DNA of 64,000 nt from JAGGTJ01 sp964457545. GTDB taxonomy: Bacteria > Desulfobacterota > DSM-4660 > Desulfatiglandales > Desulfatiglandaceae. Location of the stretch: assembly GCA_964457545.1 (NCBI GenBank), contig CAYWEN010000003.1, forward strand, positions 1 to 64,000, in the 5' to 3' direction. Of the stretch, positions 8,106-16,911 are shown piece by piece; within the stretch, counting starts at the first letter, position 1; every line of letters begins with the position of its first letter. Made by a program: the position numbers and the translations under genes. Below the pieces are notes generated by a model. That model did no database searches, was not told the DNA's origin, and saw only the letters and a list, made by a program, of their open reading frames with translations.

Positions 8106-9011
8106 TTATAGTACACCCTGTATAATATCTTGTTTCACTTCCTTGCAGGAGCTCACAACACTGTCAATTACACGTACTCCTTTATGGACCGTTACCTGAT
8201 CCCAAAGCACTGACCGTTTAACAAGTGCCCCGTCCTGCAAATAACATTGTTTTCCTACAACTGCCCAGTCTGATAATACCGCCCTTTTGTGCAACCGGGA
8301 ACCTGACCCCAAAAGAAATGGGGATTTTCCTGAAACATCATGATTGGCAGCAAGGTAGGATGGTACAGTTCCTATATCATGCCATTGATGACCACAGGAA
8401 ATATATCCATGTACGGTTTTTCCTGATGCTATAAGCATGCGGTAGGCATCCACAATGTTGAGAAAATGAACATCATGCGGGAGATATGCAAGAAAGGCAG
8501 GACTTATAATATGAATCCCGGTAAAGGCAAATCTGCCGGGAAGGTTCTTTTCTGCTATATCCTGTATCTTCCCTCGGCAATCAACTGAAATCTGATTAAA
8601 TGGTTCACGGGTATGAAGCACCATGGTAACCAGTACTTTTGATGAAAGATGGGCCTTGTATATTGCTTCAAGATCTATATCTGTAAGCACGTCACCGTTA
8701 ATGACAATGAAGGGCTCTTCATCCCAAAAGTCAGATACATTTCTAATTCCGCCTCCGGTTCCCAGAATATCCTGCTCCACCCGTACCTCTACATGAAGAC
8801 CAAAACGTCTGCCGTCACCCACATGTTTCAGAATATGCCCTGCAAGATAGTGTGCATTTATGATAACTTCACTAACCCCTGCAGATCTGAGATATTCGAT
8901 ATTACGATCAAGAACAGGACGATTACCCACAGGCACGAGCGCCTTGGGACAGTATTTTGTAAGGGGTTTGAGACGGGTGCCAAAACCTGCAGCAAGTATC
9001 ATGGCCTTCAT
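8106..9011 (-). CDS. sugar-1-phosphate nucleotidyltransferase, MurU-like
   Basis: The N-terminal glycosyltransferase-A fold carries the nucleotide-binding signature LAAGFGTRLKPLT and the PKALVPVGN lysine at residues 6-30, plus INGDVLTDIDL for metal binding near 105. MurU joins UTP and MurNAc-1-phosphate to give UDP-MurNAc. This 301-residue protein is longer than typical MurU (around 220). The extra C-terminal part (LLGSGSRLHKRAVLSDWAVV onward) looks like a short left-handed beta-helix, as in mannose- or glucose-1-phosphate transferases. Substrate is therefore uncertain. ATG 9011 has a close AAGGAAG. The context with the kinase and nagZ favours cell-wall recycling. Confidence 0.75.
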   Translation of the reverse strand: MKAMILAAGFGTRLKPLTKYCPKALVPVGNRPVLDRNIEYLRSAGVSEVIINAHYLAGHILKHVGDGRRFGLHVEVRVEQDILGTGGGIRNVSDFWDEEPFIVINGDVLTDIDLEAIYKAHLSSKVLVTMVLHTREPFNQISVDCRGKIQDIAEKNLPGRFAFTGIHIISPAFLAYLPHDVHFLNIVDAYRMLIASGKTVHGYISCGHQWHDIGTVPSYLAANHDVSGKSPFLLGSGSRLHKRAVLSDWAVVGKQCYLQDGALVKRSVLWDQVTVHKGVRVIDSVVSSCKEVKQDIIQGVL

Positions 9012-9130
9012 GATCTTCCTTTTTTCGATGCAAAATTTTTACCGTAATAACATATACAAAGATTGATATCTTAGAAAGCAAGATTACCTGAGAATTTTAT
9101 TATACTATTTTAAAACAGGAAGTATCGCAA

Positions 9131-10174
9131 GTGAATTTCTCTTTTGATCTGAATACCTTAACTGCCTGTATTGGCCAACTGTTTATGGCAGGGATTCCTG
9201 GCCCGGAAATTGATTCCCGTACTGAAGAGATGATCAAATATCGGGGACTTGGAGGTATAATCCTTTTTAAACGGAATATTGAAAGCCCTGCCCAGGTGGC
9301 CAGGTTATGCAGGGGGTTGCAGCAAATATCTATCAGGCATAATGGTCTTCCCCTGTTTTTGGCGGTAGATCAGGAGGGAGGAAGAGTGGCCCGTCTTAAG
9401 GCGCCTTTTACTGAATTTGATGGGCAGACCGCCATAGGAAATTCTGATGATCCTGTAGAAGAGGCTATGGAATTTGCCCGGATAACTGCTCGCGAGATGC
9501 GTATGGTTGGCCTGAACATGGATATGACACCGGTGCTGGACGTACCAAGGGGACACATAGAAGAATGTCTCAGGGACCGCACATTTGGTGAGGATCCTGA
9601 ACAGGTTGGCATTCTGGGCAGGGTTGTTATACAGGAACTCCAGAAAAACGGAGTGATGGCAGTGGGAAAACATTTTCCGGGACTTGGAGGGGCCAAGCGT
9701 GATCCGCATGAAAACCTGCCCCGGATATGTCTGTCCAAAAAAGAGATGGATACAGTGGATATCCCCCCATTCAAAACAGCCATAGATGCAGAAGTGGCAG
9801 GAATCATGAGTTCTCATGCCCTGTATCCGTGTTTGGATCCAGGGGGGCCAGCAACTCTTTCATATAAGATCATTACAAATCTTTTACGGAATGAGTTGCA
9901 ATTTCGGGGTATTGTTATTACTGATGACCTGGAAATGGGAGCGATATCACGGGGAAGCAGCGTTGTGGAAGGTGCAGTTAAGGCATTTCAGGCAGGAGCA
10001 GATATCCTGCTGATATGTGAAAACCAAAGACATGTAATTAAGAGCATGGAACGTTTGCAAACAATGTTGCTTGCCGGCGAAATAACTATTCAGAGACTCC
10101 GGAGGTCACTGGATCGCATAGTACATGCAAAGACCCGTTTTTTGAAAAAGCAGCAGAAAACTCCGGAAGCATGA
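9131..10174 (+). CDS. nagZ: beta-N-acetylhexosaminidase (glycoside hydrolase 3)
   Basis: NagZ removes N-acetylglucosamine from GlcNAc-anhydroMurNAc peptides in the cytoplasm during peptidoglycan recycling. The 347-residue protein has no signal peptide. AVDQEGGRVARL is typical of the family, KHFPG occurs at about 180, and the nucleophile loop VITDDLEMGAI lies near 262. The mobile acid/base loop normally reads D-S-H or D-T-H; here it is RDPHENLP, a D-P-H variant that keeps both catalytic residues. The start is GTG 9131 with AGGAAG eight bases upstream. It is transcribed divergently from the kinase/nucleotidyltransferase pair, sharing a 120-bp promoter region. Confidence 0.9.
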   Translation: MNFSFDLNTLTACIGQLFMAGIPGPEIDSRTEEMIKYRGLGGIILFKRNIESPAQVARLCRGLQQISIRHNGLPLFLAVDQEGGRVARLKAPFTEFDGQTAIGNSDDPVEEAMEFARITAREMRMVGLNMDMTPVLDVPRGHIEECLRDRTFGEDPEQVGILGRVVIQELQKNGVMAVGKHFPGLGGAKRDPHENLPRICLSKKEMDTVDIPPFKTAIDAEVAGIMSSHALYPCLDPGGPATLSYKIITNLLRNELQFRGIVITDDLEMGAISRGSSVVEGAVKAFQAGADILLICENQRHVIKSMERLQTMLLAGEITIQRLRRSLDRIVHAKTRFLKKQQKTPEA

Positions 10175-10264
10175 ATATCTTATCGGCCGTTCAATTTGTT
10201 TGTCAAATGATCTTTTCTGAAGGCCTCTGTGCTGCATAGTGACGGGCGTCTTGGGGAACGCAGG

Positions 10265-10565
10265 GTTTGCACTTCACCCTGATAAGACCAGGATAGTATA
10301 TTGCAAGAGCAGTTCAGGGGGAATTACTCTGAAATCAGTTCTGATTTCTCTGGTTATACCTTCAGGCCCCGTCTTGCCCGTAGCCGAACAGGGGACATGA
10401 TGGTGGTTTTCATTCCAGCCATAAGCAGGAAATCCGCCAAAAGAATCCGTTCAGTAATGCGCGATTGGTATCTTTATGGCTGGCAGTCTTTATACATATC
10501 AGAGGTTGCCGGTAATATCCGGTCCCGGTTACAGGGATGGATTAACTATTATGGTCGATACGGTG
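10265..10565 (+). pseudogene. group II intron reverse transcriptase/maturase fragment
   Basis: Two frames together give the end of the RT domain and the maturase domain. LHPDKTRIVYCKSS (from about 10271) is followed, after a frameshift near 10310-10340, by SGYTFRPRLARSRTG, FIPAISRKSAKRIRS and LQGWINYYGRYG. These are standard blocks of group II intron-encoded proteins (RT-7, domain X and the GIIM motif). The rest of the ORF and any recognisable intron RNA are missing. Similarity stops at about 10565, where IS30 sequence begins. Confidence 0.75.
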
Positions 10566-10609
10566 CGGGTGGTCAACCACGTGCCAATGTTGTTGAGAAA
10601 CCCTGCAAT

Positions 10610-10745
10610 GTACTTTGGCAGCTTTACGCTCACAGGCAAAACGGTGTGCCTGTTGAGGACGATATCTTCTTTTTCCCCGGTTTCGGGATAATTCCCGGCT
10701 GACTGTTGATTTGTGGCAGCCAATTACCGTGGCAATTACGGACAC
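10610..10745 (-). pseudogene. IS30-family transposase N-terminal fragment
   Basis: The leftward frame MSVIATVIGCHKSTVSRELS followed by RNRGKRRYRPQQAHRFA is the helix-turn-helix of IS30 transposases. About 40 residues are preserved, then similarity ends and the sequence runs into the group II intron fragment. No DDE domain remains. Confidence 0.65.
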
Positions 10746-10779
10746 TTTTTATTAAGCCGCTTTGCGGCATAGTTCTCTC

Positions 10780-11385
10780 TTATAATGCAAATGGGGTTTT
10801 ATACCCCAGTGCAGAATGCAGCTGACTGGAATTATAACAAGAGATGTAGTCAAGTACCTGCATCCCAGCCGGCATCCTGGTAACAAACCTGTAATCTGAC
10901 AGCCGTTCTGATTTCAGGCTGTTGTCGATCCAGAAGGTTGGGGCTGTCGGGAACTCATGCCGGCTGTCTGTAGTAATCCTGTACCGTTTGGGGGCCTTGG
11001 CTCCCAGATCAGGCTCCTGCATTAGACAACGCACTTTGCAGCGGCCAATCCGATGTCCTTCATGCTTCAACTGCCGCTGCATGCGACGGGAACCATATTG
11101 GCCCCGATGCTCTTTGGATATGCCCCTGGTCCTGTTCTTCAATAGAATATTTCCGGGGTTATCAGTTTTTTAAAGTGCTTACAGTAATGGTAAAATCCGC
11201 TCCGGCTGACTTTCATCACCTGGCACAGAATGGTGACGGGACAGGCCTCCTTCATTCGCCGGATGAAGTCGTATCTCAATTCGATTCTTTTGCAAAGAAG
11301 GCCGCGGCTTTTTTTAAGATTTCACGCTCCGTTTCAACCCGCTTGTTTTCCTGTTTCAGTCGACTCTTTTTTCTGTTCAATCACA
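10780..11385 (-). pseudogene. decayed IS3-family orfA/orfB with internal deletion
   Basis: Reading leftwards: the end of an OrfA coiled coil (KQENKRVETEREILKKAAAF, stop after AKESN), then the start of OrfB (FIRRMKEACPVTILCQVMKV, SRSGFYHY). A frameshift near 11130-11160 follows, then HRGQYGSRRMQRQLKHEGHR. After the RHEFPTAPTF segment the frame jumps to the C-terminal SLKSERLSDYRFVTR and YNSSQLHSALGYKTPFAL. The whole DDE catalytic core (all three acidic residues) has been deleted. The remnant ends within about 90 bp of the gyrA start and so borders its promoter. Confidence 0.75.
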
Positions 11386-11402
11386 TTAAATATCTGTATA
11401 AT
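11376..11402 (+). promoter_or_regulatory. possible sigma-70-type promoter of gyrA
   Basis: TATAAT at 11397-11402 is a perfect -10 box 72 bp before the gyrA start. Only weak -35 candidates precede it (TTCAAT at 11376, spacing 15, or TGTTCA at 11374, spacing 17). It lies at the very edge of the IS3 remnant. Confidence 0.35.
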
Positions 11403-11473
11403 AAACAAATTTGGGTGTCTTATGACTTGTGGGATAGTCTTTATGATAACGTCTAAGGTTTGGGAGAATATTT

Positions 11474-13894
11474 ATGCTGTTTGATGCAAATACATCTGTT
11501 GTAAGCATAGAAGATGAGATGAAAAAATCTTATCTTGAATATTCCATGAGTGTGATTGTAGGCAGGGCATTACCTGATATCAGGGATGGTCTTAAACCCG
11601 TTCATCGTCGCATACTGTTTAGTATGCACGAATTGAGAAACTATTTTAATAAGCCCTTCAAAAAATCTGCCAGAGTTGTTGGAGATGTAATCGGAAAGTA
11701 TCATCCCCACGGTGATACCGCTGTTTATGATACTCTTGTAAGAATGGCCCAGGATTTTTCCTTGAGATATCCTCTTGTGGACGGGCAGGGAAACTTTGGC
11801 TCTGTTGATGGAGATCCCCCTGCCGCAATGCGGTACACTGAGGTAAGGATGACCCGTCTGGCACAGGACTTTCTCTCGGATATAGATAAAGATACCGTTG
11901 ATTTTACCCCAAATTACGATGGCTCCCTGTTCGAACCATCTGTGCTCCCTACCACCATACCCAATTTGTTGATTAATGGATCATCCGGTATAGCTGTGGG
12001 CATGGCTACAAACATACCTCCCCACAACCTGACTGAAGTCTGCAATGCAATAATAGCTCTCATTGAAAACCCTGATATTGGAATTGATGAAATTATGAAG
12101 TCAATCCCTGCGCCGGATTTTCCTACGGCAGGTTTTATTATTGGAAAAAATGGGATAGCAAATGCCTACAGGACAGGCAGGGGTATAATAAAGATCAGGG
12201 CAAGGGCATTTGTGGAAAAGATTGGCAAAAATCGAGAACGGATAATTGTTTCAGAGATACCTTATCAGGTAAATAAAAAAAAGTTGCTCGAAAAGATAGC
12301 TTCCCTCGTCAAGGAAAAGAGGATTGAAGGGATTTCAGATATCAGGGATGAGTCTGACAAGGATGGCATGCGGATAGTTATAGAAATCAAAAAAGATGCA
12401 ATGGCCACGGTAATCCGGAATCACCTGTACAAATTTACCCAGATGGAGGTGTCCTTTGGTATAATCTTTCTTGCTATAGTCAATGGCCGGCCCAAGGTAT
12501 TGAATCTTAAGGAGATTATAGAGCATTTCATTTCGCATCGCCGTGAAATTATCAGGCGCAGGACCCTTTATGATCTGAAAAAGGCGGAAGAACGGGCTCA
12601 TATACTTGAAGGCCTGAAAAAGGCACTGGATCATCTTGATGAGGTAATTGCCCTGATCAGGGGATCTTCCGATCCAAAAGAGGCAAAGGTCAGACTGGTT
12701 CTGGATTTTGATTTGACAGATATTCAGGCGCAGGCGATCCTGGATATGAAACTGCAAAGACTTACCGGCCTTGAAAGGGATAAGATAGAGGGAGAGTATA
12801 AGGGGCTGATGGAAGATATAGCAAGATTCCATGCTATTCTGGCAAATCCTTCTATGGTACTTGATCTTATAAAGGGAGAGATCAGGGATATACAAAAGAA
12901 GTATGGTGATGCACGCAGGACAGAGGTTGTTGAGGAAGCCAAAGAGATTGATCCTGAAGACCTTATTGCAGAAGAGGATATGGTAGTAACTATAAGCCAT
13001 AAAGGGTATATCAAGCGTAACCCGATAAGTTTTTACCGGGCACAGCGACGTGGTGGAAAAGGTAAAACAGGGGTCAAACCCAAGGGTGAAGACTTTGTTG
13101 AGCACCTGTTTATTGCATCTTCTCATGACTTTTTTATGTTTTTCACAAACCAAGGAAGAGTTTACTGGAAAAAGGTCCATGAAATACCCGAGGGGAGTCG
13201 AATGGCTCAGGGAAAGGCCATTGTAAATCTTCTTGCCCTGCAGCCGCAAGAGCGTGTAACCACTACCATTGCCATAAGGAATTTTGAAAAAGAAAAATAT
13301 ATAGTAATGGCCACTAAAAATGGCCTTGTGAAAAAAACTGCATTGGAGGCCTACAGTCATCCAAGGGCGACGGGTATTATCGCCTTGAAGATAAAAGAGG
13401 GAGACGAGTTGATAGCTGTGCAGATCACAAATGGAGATCATGATGTGTTTTTGACTACACGTTTTGGAAAATCTATTCGTTTTGCAGCATCGGATATTCG
13501 GGAAACAGGAAGACTAAGTTATGGTAACATAGGCATCAGAATGGCCCCTGGTGATGAAGTGGTTGGCATGGATATCCTGAAAGACGGTGCGACCATTCTG
13601 ACTGTCACAGAGAATGGCTATGGAAAGAGGACCATCACGGATGAATACCGTCGTCAGTTAAAAGGAGGGCAGGGAGTTTTAACCATAAAGACTTCTGAAC
13701 GAAACGGTTATGTTGTTTATTCCTGTCAGGTTACAGATCAGGATCAGTTAATGATTATAACTGGTCATGGTATGATAATCAGGATGAACGTGGCGGATAT
13801 TTCCGTTATAGGAAGAAACACACAAGGTGTTAAATTGATTGATCTGAAAGAGGGTGAAAAGGTCGTTGATGTGGCAAAGATAGCTGAATACTGA
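11474..13894 (+). CDS. gyrA: DNA gyrase subunit A
   Basis: GyrA provides the breakage-reunion activity of DNA gyrase, with GyrB as ATPase partner. The 806-residue length is typical. The winged-helix/tower domain has the catalytic tyrosine in [11 protein letters not shown] near 120. The quinolone-determining region reads [17 protein letters not shown], so the E. coli Ser83 position is Thr and Asp87 is conserved. The C-terminal beta-pinwheel contains the GyrA box [10 protein letters not shown] at about 520, which identifies gyrase rather than topoisomerase IV ParC. The ATG at 11474 has GGGAG eight bases upstream. gyrB is not in the window. Confidence 0.96.
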   Translation: MLFDANTSVVSIEDEMKKSYLEYSMSVIVGRALPDIRDGLKPVHRRILFSMHELRNYFNKPFKKSARVVGDVIGKYHPHGDTAVYDTLVRMAQDFSLRYPLVDGQGNFGSVDGDPPAAMRYTEVRMTRLAQDFLSDIDKDTVDFTPNYDGSLFEPSVLPTTIPNLLINGSSGIAVGMATNIPPHNLTEVCNAIIALIENPDIGIDEIMKSIPAPDFPTAGFIIGKNGIANAYRTGRGIIKIRARAFVEKIGKNRERIIVSEIPYQVNKKKLLEKIASLVKEKRIEGISDIRDESDKDGMRIVIEIKKDAMATVIRNHLYKFTQMEVSFGIIFLAIVNGRPKVLNLKEIIEHFISHRREIIRRRTLYDLKKAEERAHILEGLKKALDHLDEVIALIRGSSDPKEAKVRLVLDFDLTDIQAQAILDMKLQRLTGLERDKIEGEYKGLMEDIARFHAILANPSMVLDLIKGEIRDIQKKYGDARRTEVVEEAKEIDPEDLIAEEDMVVTISHKGYIKRNPISFYRAQRRGGKGKTGVKPKGEDFVEHLFIASSHDFFMFFTNQGRVYWKKVHEIPEGSRMAQGKAIVNLLALQPQERVTTTIAIRNFEKEKYIVMATKNGLVKKTALEAYSHPRATGIIALKIKEGDELIAVQITNGDHDVFLTTRFGKSIRFAASDIRETGRLSYGNIGIRMAPGDEVVGMDILKDGATILTVTENGYGKRTITDEYRRQLKGGQGVLTIKTSERNGYVVYSCQVTDQDQLMIITGHGMIIRMNVADISVIGRNTQGVKLIDLKEGEKVVDVAKIAEY

Positions 13895-14325
13895 TTTATG
13901 GGTGCTGTAATATGTTATGCAAAAAATATCAGATATGAAATCACATGGTTCTAAGTATCTTTTTTGTTTGATTCCATCGTTGGATTGTGTCTTTCAGAAA
14001 ATCCGGGCTATCTTTGATATTTTCTTTTTTTATTGCCCTTGAACAAGATTTGATATTTGTTAATACTTCAATATGGAACAGTAGTTGTGACCCATGTGTT
14101 ACATGGCTGGTTTCCATCCATAAACAGCCTTTTTGCACAATCTTGGTGTCAATCTTCGGGATTTGCTGTGCGGGATGTATGTAATACCTCTGCATAATTT
14201 TCTGATTTTCCCTCCGGGCCGGAGGCTTGATCTTGTAAGAAGATATCTCATTTTTGGATTGGCAACCGGGTGGTGATCAGAAGCTGTTTATGGGTGTGCA
14301 TTAGCTGGTTTTTTCGGAGGATAGT
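13895..14325. other. intergenic gap between gyrA and gpsA
   Basis: About 430 bp without a convincing gene. It contains one copy of the dispersed repeat (14111-14174) and the gpsA ribosome binding site. No terminator with a clean T-run was seen after gyrA. Confidence 0.6.
14111..14174 (+). repeat. dispersed intergenic repeat, left half
   Basis: Reads TTTCCATCCATAAACAGCC, then TTTTTGCACAATC and a stem-loop CGGGATTTGCTGTG. The last 45 bp closely match the copy at 60640-60690. The AATCTTG/CGGGATT stem pairs on one strand through G-T wobbles. Confidence 0.7.
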
Positions 14326-15348
14326 GTGAAAGGGAATAACATTTCCAGAATATGTGTGATTGGTGCTGGCAGCTGGGGTACAGCCCTTGCCAATCTTCTT
14401 GCCGGGAAGGGGCTTGATATCGACCTGTGGGTGAGGGAACATGATGTTTTCAACCAGATAGCAGAAGACCACATGAATCACACCTTTTTGCCTGGAGTGC
14501 ATTTGTCGTCAAATCTTACTCCTGTTAAAACATTTGAAGCTGCCTTGGCTGAAAAGGAAATGGCGCTTATCGTTGTTCCCTCACATGTCATGAGAGAAGT
14601 GCTTAATGGTATAAAGCCATATCTTGATCCATCTGTATTATTAATGATTGCCACAAAAGGTATTGAGAATGAGACATTGATGATAATGTCACAGGTTGCT
14701 GAAAGTGTCTTGCCAAAGGAATTTTTAAATAATTTCTCATGTCTGTCTGGGCCAAGTTTTGCTAAAGAGGTGGGCATAAAGATCCCTACTGCAGTGACTA
14801 TAGCATCCAATGACGGTGTATGTTTAGAAAGACTTCAGCGTCTTTTTACAAGAGAATTTTTCAGGGTCTATACCAGTTTTGACCTTGTTGGTGTGCAGTT
14901 GGGGGGTGCGCTCAAAAATGTTATTGCCATAGCTGCAGGAATTTCAGATGGTCTGGGCTTTGGACACAATGCAAGGGCAGCCTTGATTACCAGGGGACTG
15001 GCGGAGATAACAAGACTGGGAGTGTCTATGGGGGCCAATCCCATGACATTTTCAGGTCTTGCAGGTATGGGAGATCTTGTGTTGACCTGTACCGGTGATT
15101 TGAGCAGAAACAGGACAGTAGGTGTAAAATTAGGCAAAGGTATGAAACTGCATGAAATAACAGAAAAGATGTCCATGGTTGCAGAGGGCGTCAAGACTAC
15201 CATGTCGGCCTATAATCTTGCTATAAAAATGCATGTTGACATGCCTATTACAAGTGAAGTTTATGCTGTCTTGTACGAGGGGAAAGACCCAAAAGACGCT
15301 GTCAGGGCTCTTATGACAAGAAAACTGAAACCTGAACTGGAATATTGA
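14326..15348 (+). CDS. gpsA: glycerol-3-phosphate dehydrogenase [NAD(P)+]
   Basis: Reduces dihydroxyacetone phosphate to sn-glycerol-3-phosphate for phospholipid synthesis. The 340-residue protein opens with the dinucleotide-binding VIGAGSWGTALA at about residue 8. It carries CLSGPSFAKEV and the catalytic-lysine segment ALKNVIAIAAGISDGLGFG near 193, followed by GMGDLVLTCTG. The start is GTG 14326, supported by GGAGG at 14316-14320. It stands alone between two repeat-containing or empty gaps. Confidence 0.95.
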   Translation: MKGNNISRICVIGAGSWGTALANLLAGKGLDIDLWVREHDVFNQIAEDHMNHTFLPGVHLSSNLTPVKTFEAALAEKEMALIVVPSHVMREVLNGIKPYLDPSVLLMIATKGIENETLMIMSQVAESVLPKEFLNNFSCLSGPSFAKEVGIKIPTAVTIASNDGVCLERLQRLFTREFFRVYTSFDLVGVQLGGALKNVIAIAAGISDGLGFGHNARAALITRGLAEITRLGVSMGANPMTFSGLAGMGDLVLTCTGDLSRNRTVGVKLGKGMKLHEITEKMSMVAEGVKTTMSAYNLAIKMHVDMPITSEVYAVLYEGKDPKDAVRALMTRKLKPELEY

Positions 15349-15610
15349 CAGCCATTGATCTGTTCTTGTCTGCAAATCGGTTCGGGGCATGAAGGAGTTC
15401 CGTGTTTTTTGCATGTGTTGACCTTTCGGTATTGCTGTTGTACATAGATTTTTTCTTTTCATAAAACAGGGCGTGTTGCACAGTATCAAAAGAGACAGGG
15501 GATCAGACAGAGGTGTACAGGATGTTCTGCAGCTTAGGTGATTGTTCAGATTTATATGTGTCGTATTTGACACAGCAGGTGCGTATATTGTGGAAAAAGG
15601 CCATGTGAAG

Positions 15611-16831
15611 ATGAAAAACACAAAACTGTATATCGTAATGGTTGGTCTTCCTGCACGTGGAAAGTCCACTATAGCCAGCAAACTTAAAGCAAACTTGTCA
15701 AAAAATTCTATAAAAACACGTATATTCAATAATGGCAACTTGCGGAGAAAATTAACTACAGAGGATACATTTTCACCCTCGTTTTATGATCCCAGAAACA
15801 GCAAAGGTGTTGCCTTGAGAGAAAGCTTTGCGCTGACAAACATAAGACGTGCGAACAATTTTCTCAACAAAAACGGACAGGTTGCCATTCTGGATGCCAC
15901 TAATGTAAGCATAAAAAGAAGATCAATAATATGCAGAATGCTGAACAGCGATCATCCCATTTTATTCATAGAATGTATTAATGATGATCAAAATATCCTT
16001 GAAACAAATATACTCCGAAAGGCCTCTCTCCCGGAATTTTCCCATCTTACTCAGGAAGAGGCGGTACAAAGTTTTAAAAAGCGTATAACATACTATTCAA
16101 CTATTTACACTCCTCTTAAAAACGAGCAGAATTTTATCAAATTGGATTCCCTGAACAACAAGATCATAGAAGAAAAGATAAACACTGATATCCCTTTTTA
16201 TGACAGAATAAGGGATCTGCTTGTTACTGATATAATCAAGAACCTGTTTCTGATAAGGCATGGAGAGACCTTTTTTAACAGAGAAAACAGGATAGGAGGA
16301 GATTCTTTATTAACAGAAAACGGCATAGCCCAGGCAGAGGCTCTGGCACAATATTTTAAAAACAGGGTAATTCCTGTTATCTTTACCAGTGAGAAACAAC
16401 GTACATTGCAAACAGCAAAACCAATATGTATGCTTCAAAAGAACTGTTCAATTGTTGTCCTGAAGGAATTCAATGAAATTGACAGTGGAGTGTGCGAATG
16501 TATGACTTATAAAGAGATCAGGGAAAAGATGCCGGAGGTGTATGTCAGCAGAAAAAAGGACAAATATAATTATATTTATCCTGGCGGAGAGGGTTATGTT
16601 TCCATGAAAGAAAGGGTAAACATGGGGATTAAGAAGGCCATATATCTGAGCAACAATTCCAAAAACATCATGATTGTCGGTCATCAGGCCGTTAACAGAA
16701 TGATCCTTGCCCATTTCCTGTACAGGCGCCAGGAAGATGTTCCATACACATACATTCCCCAGGACAAATTTTACCATATAGTAGCTACCCAGGACAAAAA
16801 ACTGTTTCAGTTAAGATCCTACGGGATTTAA
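15611..16831 (+). CDS. 6-phosphofructo-2-kinase / fructose-2,6-bisphosphatase-like bifunctional protein
   Basis: A 406-residue, two-domain protein that matches the eukaryotic PFKFB enzymes along its whole length. The N-terminal kinase has Walker A GLPARGKST at 12-20, RRKLTT and later DATNVSIKRRS. The C-terminal histidine phosphatase has RHGET at 216-220 followed by RIGGDSLLTENG, then TSEKQRTLQTA, FNEIDSGVCECMTYKEI, DKYNYIYPGGEGY and the second histidine in GHQAVNRMILAHFL. In eukaryotes such enzymes make and remove fructose-2,6-bisphosphate, a regulator of glycolysis. Activity here is inferred. The frame stays open upstream to TTG 15542, but ATG 15611 places the P-loop at the usual distance. 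The gene is flanked by gpsA and a convergent carbamoyltransferase, with no operon partner. Confidence 0.85.
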   Translation: MKNTKLYIVMVGLPARGKSTIASKLKANLSKNSIKTRIFNNGNLRRKLTTEDTFSPSFYDPRNSKGVALRESFALTNIRRANNFLNKNGQVAILDATNVSIKRRSIICRMLNSDHPILFIECINDDQNILETNILRKASLPEFSHLTQEEAVQSFKKRITYYSTIYTPLKNEQNFIKLDSLNNKIIEEKINTDIPFYDRIRDLLVTDIIKNLFLIRHGETFFNRENRIGGDSLLTENGIAQAEALAQYFKNRVIPVIFTSEKQRTLQTAKPICMLQKNCSIVVLKEFNEIDSGVCECMTYKEIREKMPEVYVSRKKDKYNYIYPGGEGYVSMKERVNMGIKKAIYLSNNSKNIMIVGHQAVNRMILAHFLYRRQEDVPYTYIPQDKFYHIVATQDKKLFQLRSYGI

Positions 16832-16911
16832 TGAATGCAAGGGCAAGGGCTTGCAAGGCAGGCAGTACATGGCCTGGTGTGATTTTATCGCTTTCAGCAT
16901 GAAGGAATGTC

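Noticed and set aside
12335..13441. A 368-codon leftward open frame inside gyrA.
   Set aside because: It lies entirely antisense to a well-conserved gyrA and its sequence has no recognisable domain; it is a codon-usage shadow.
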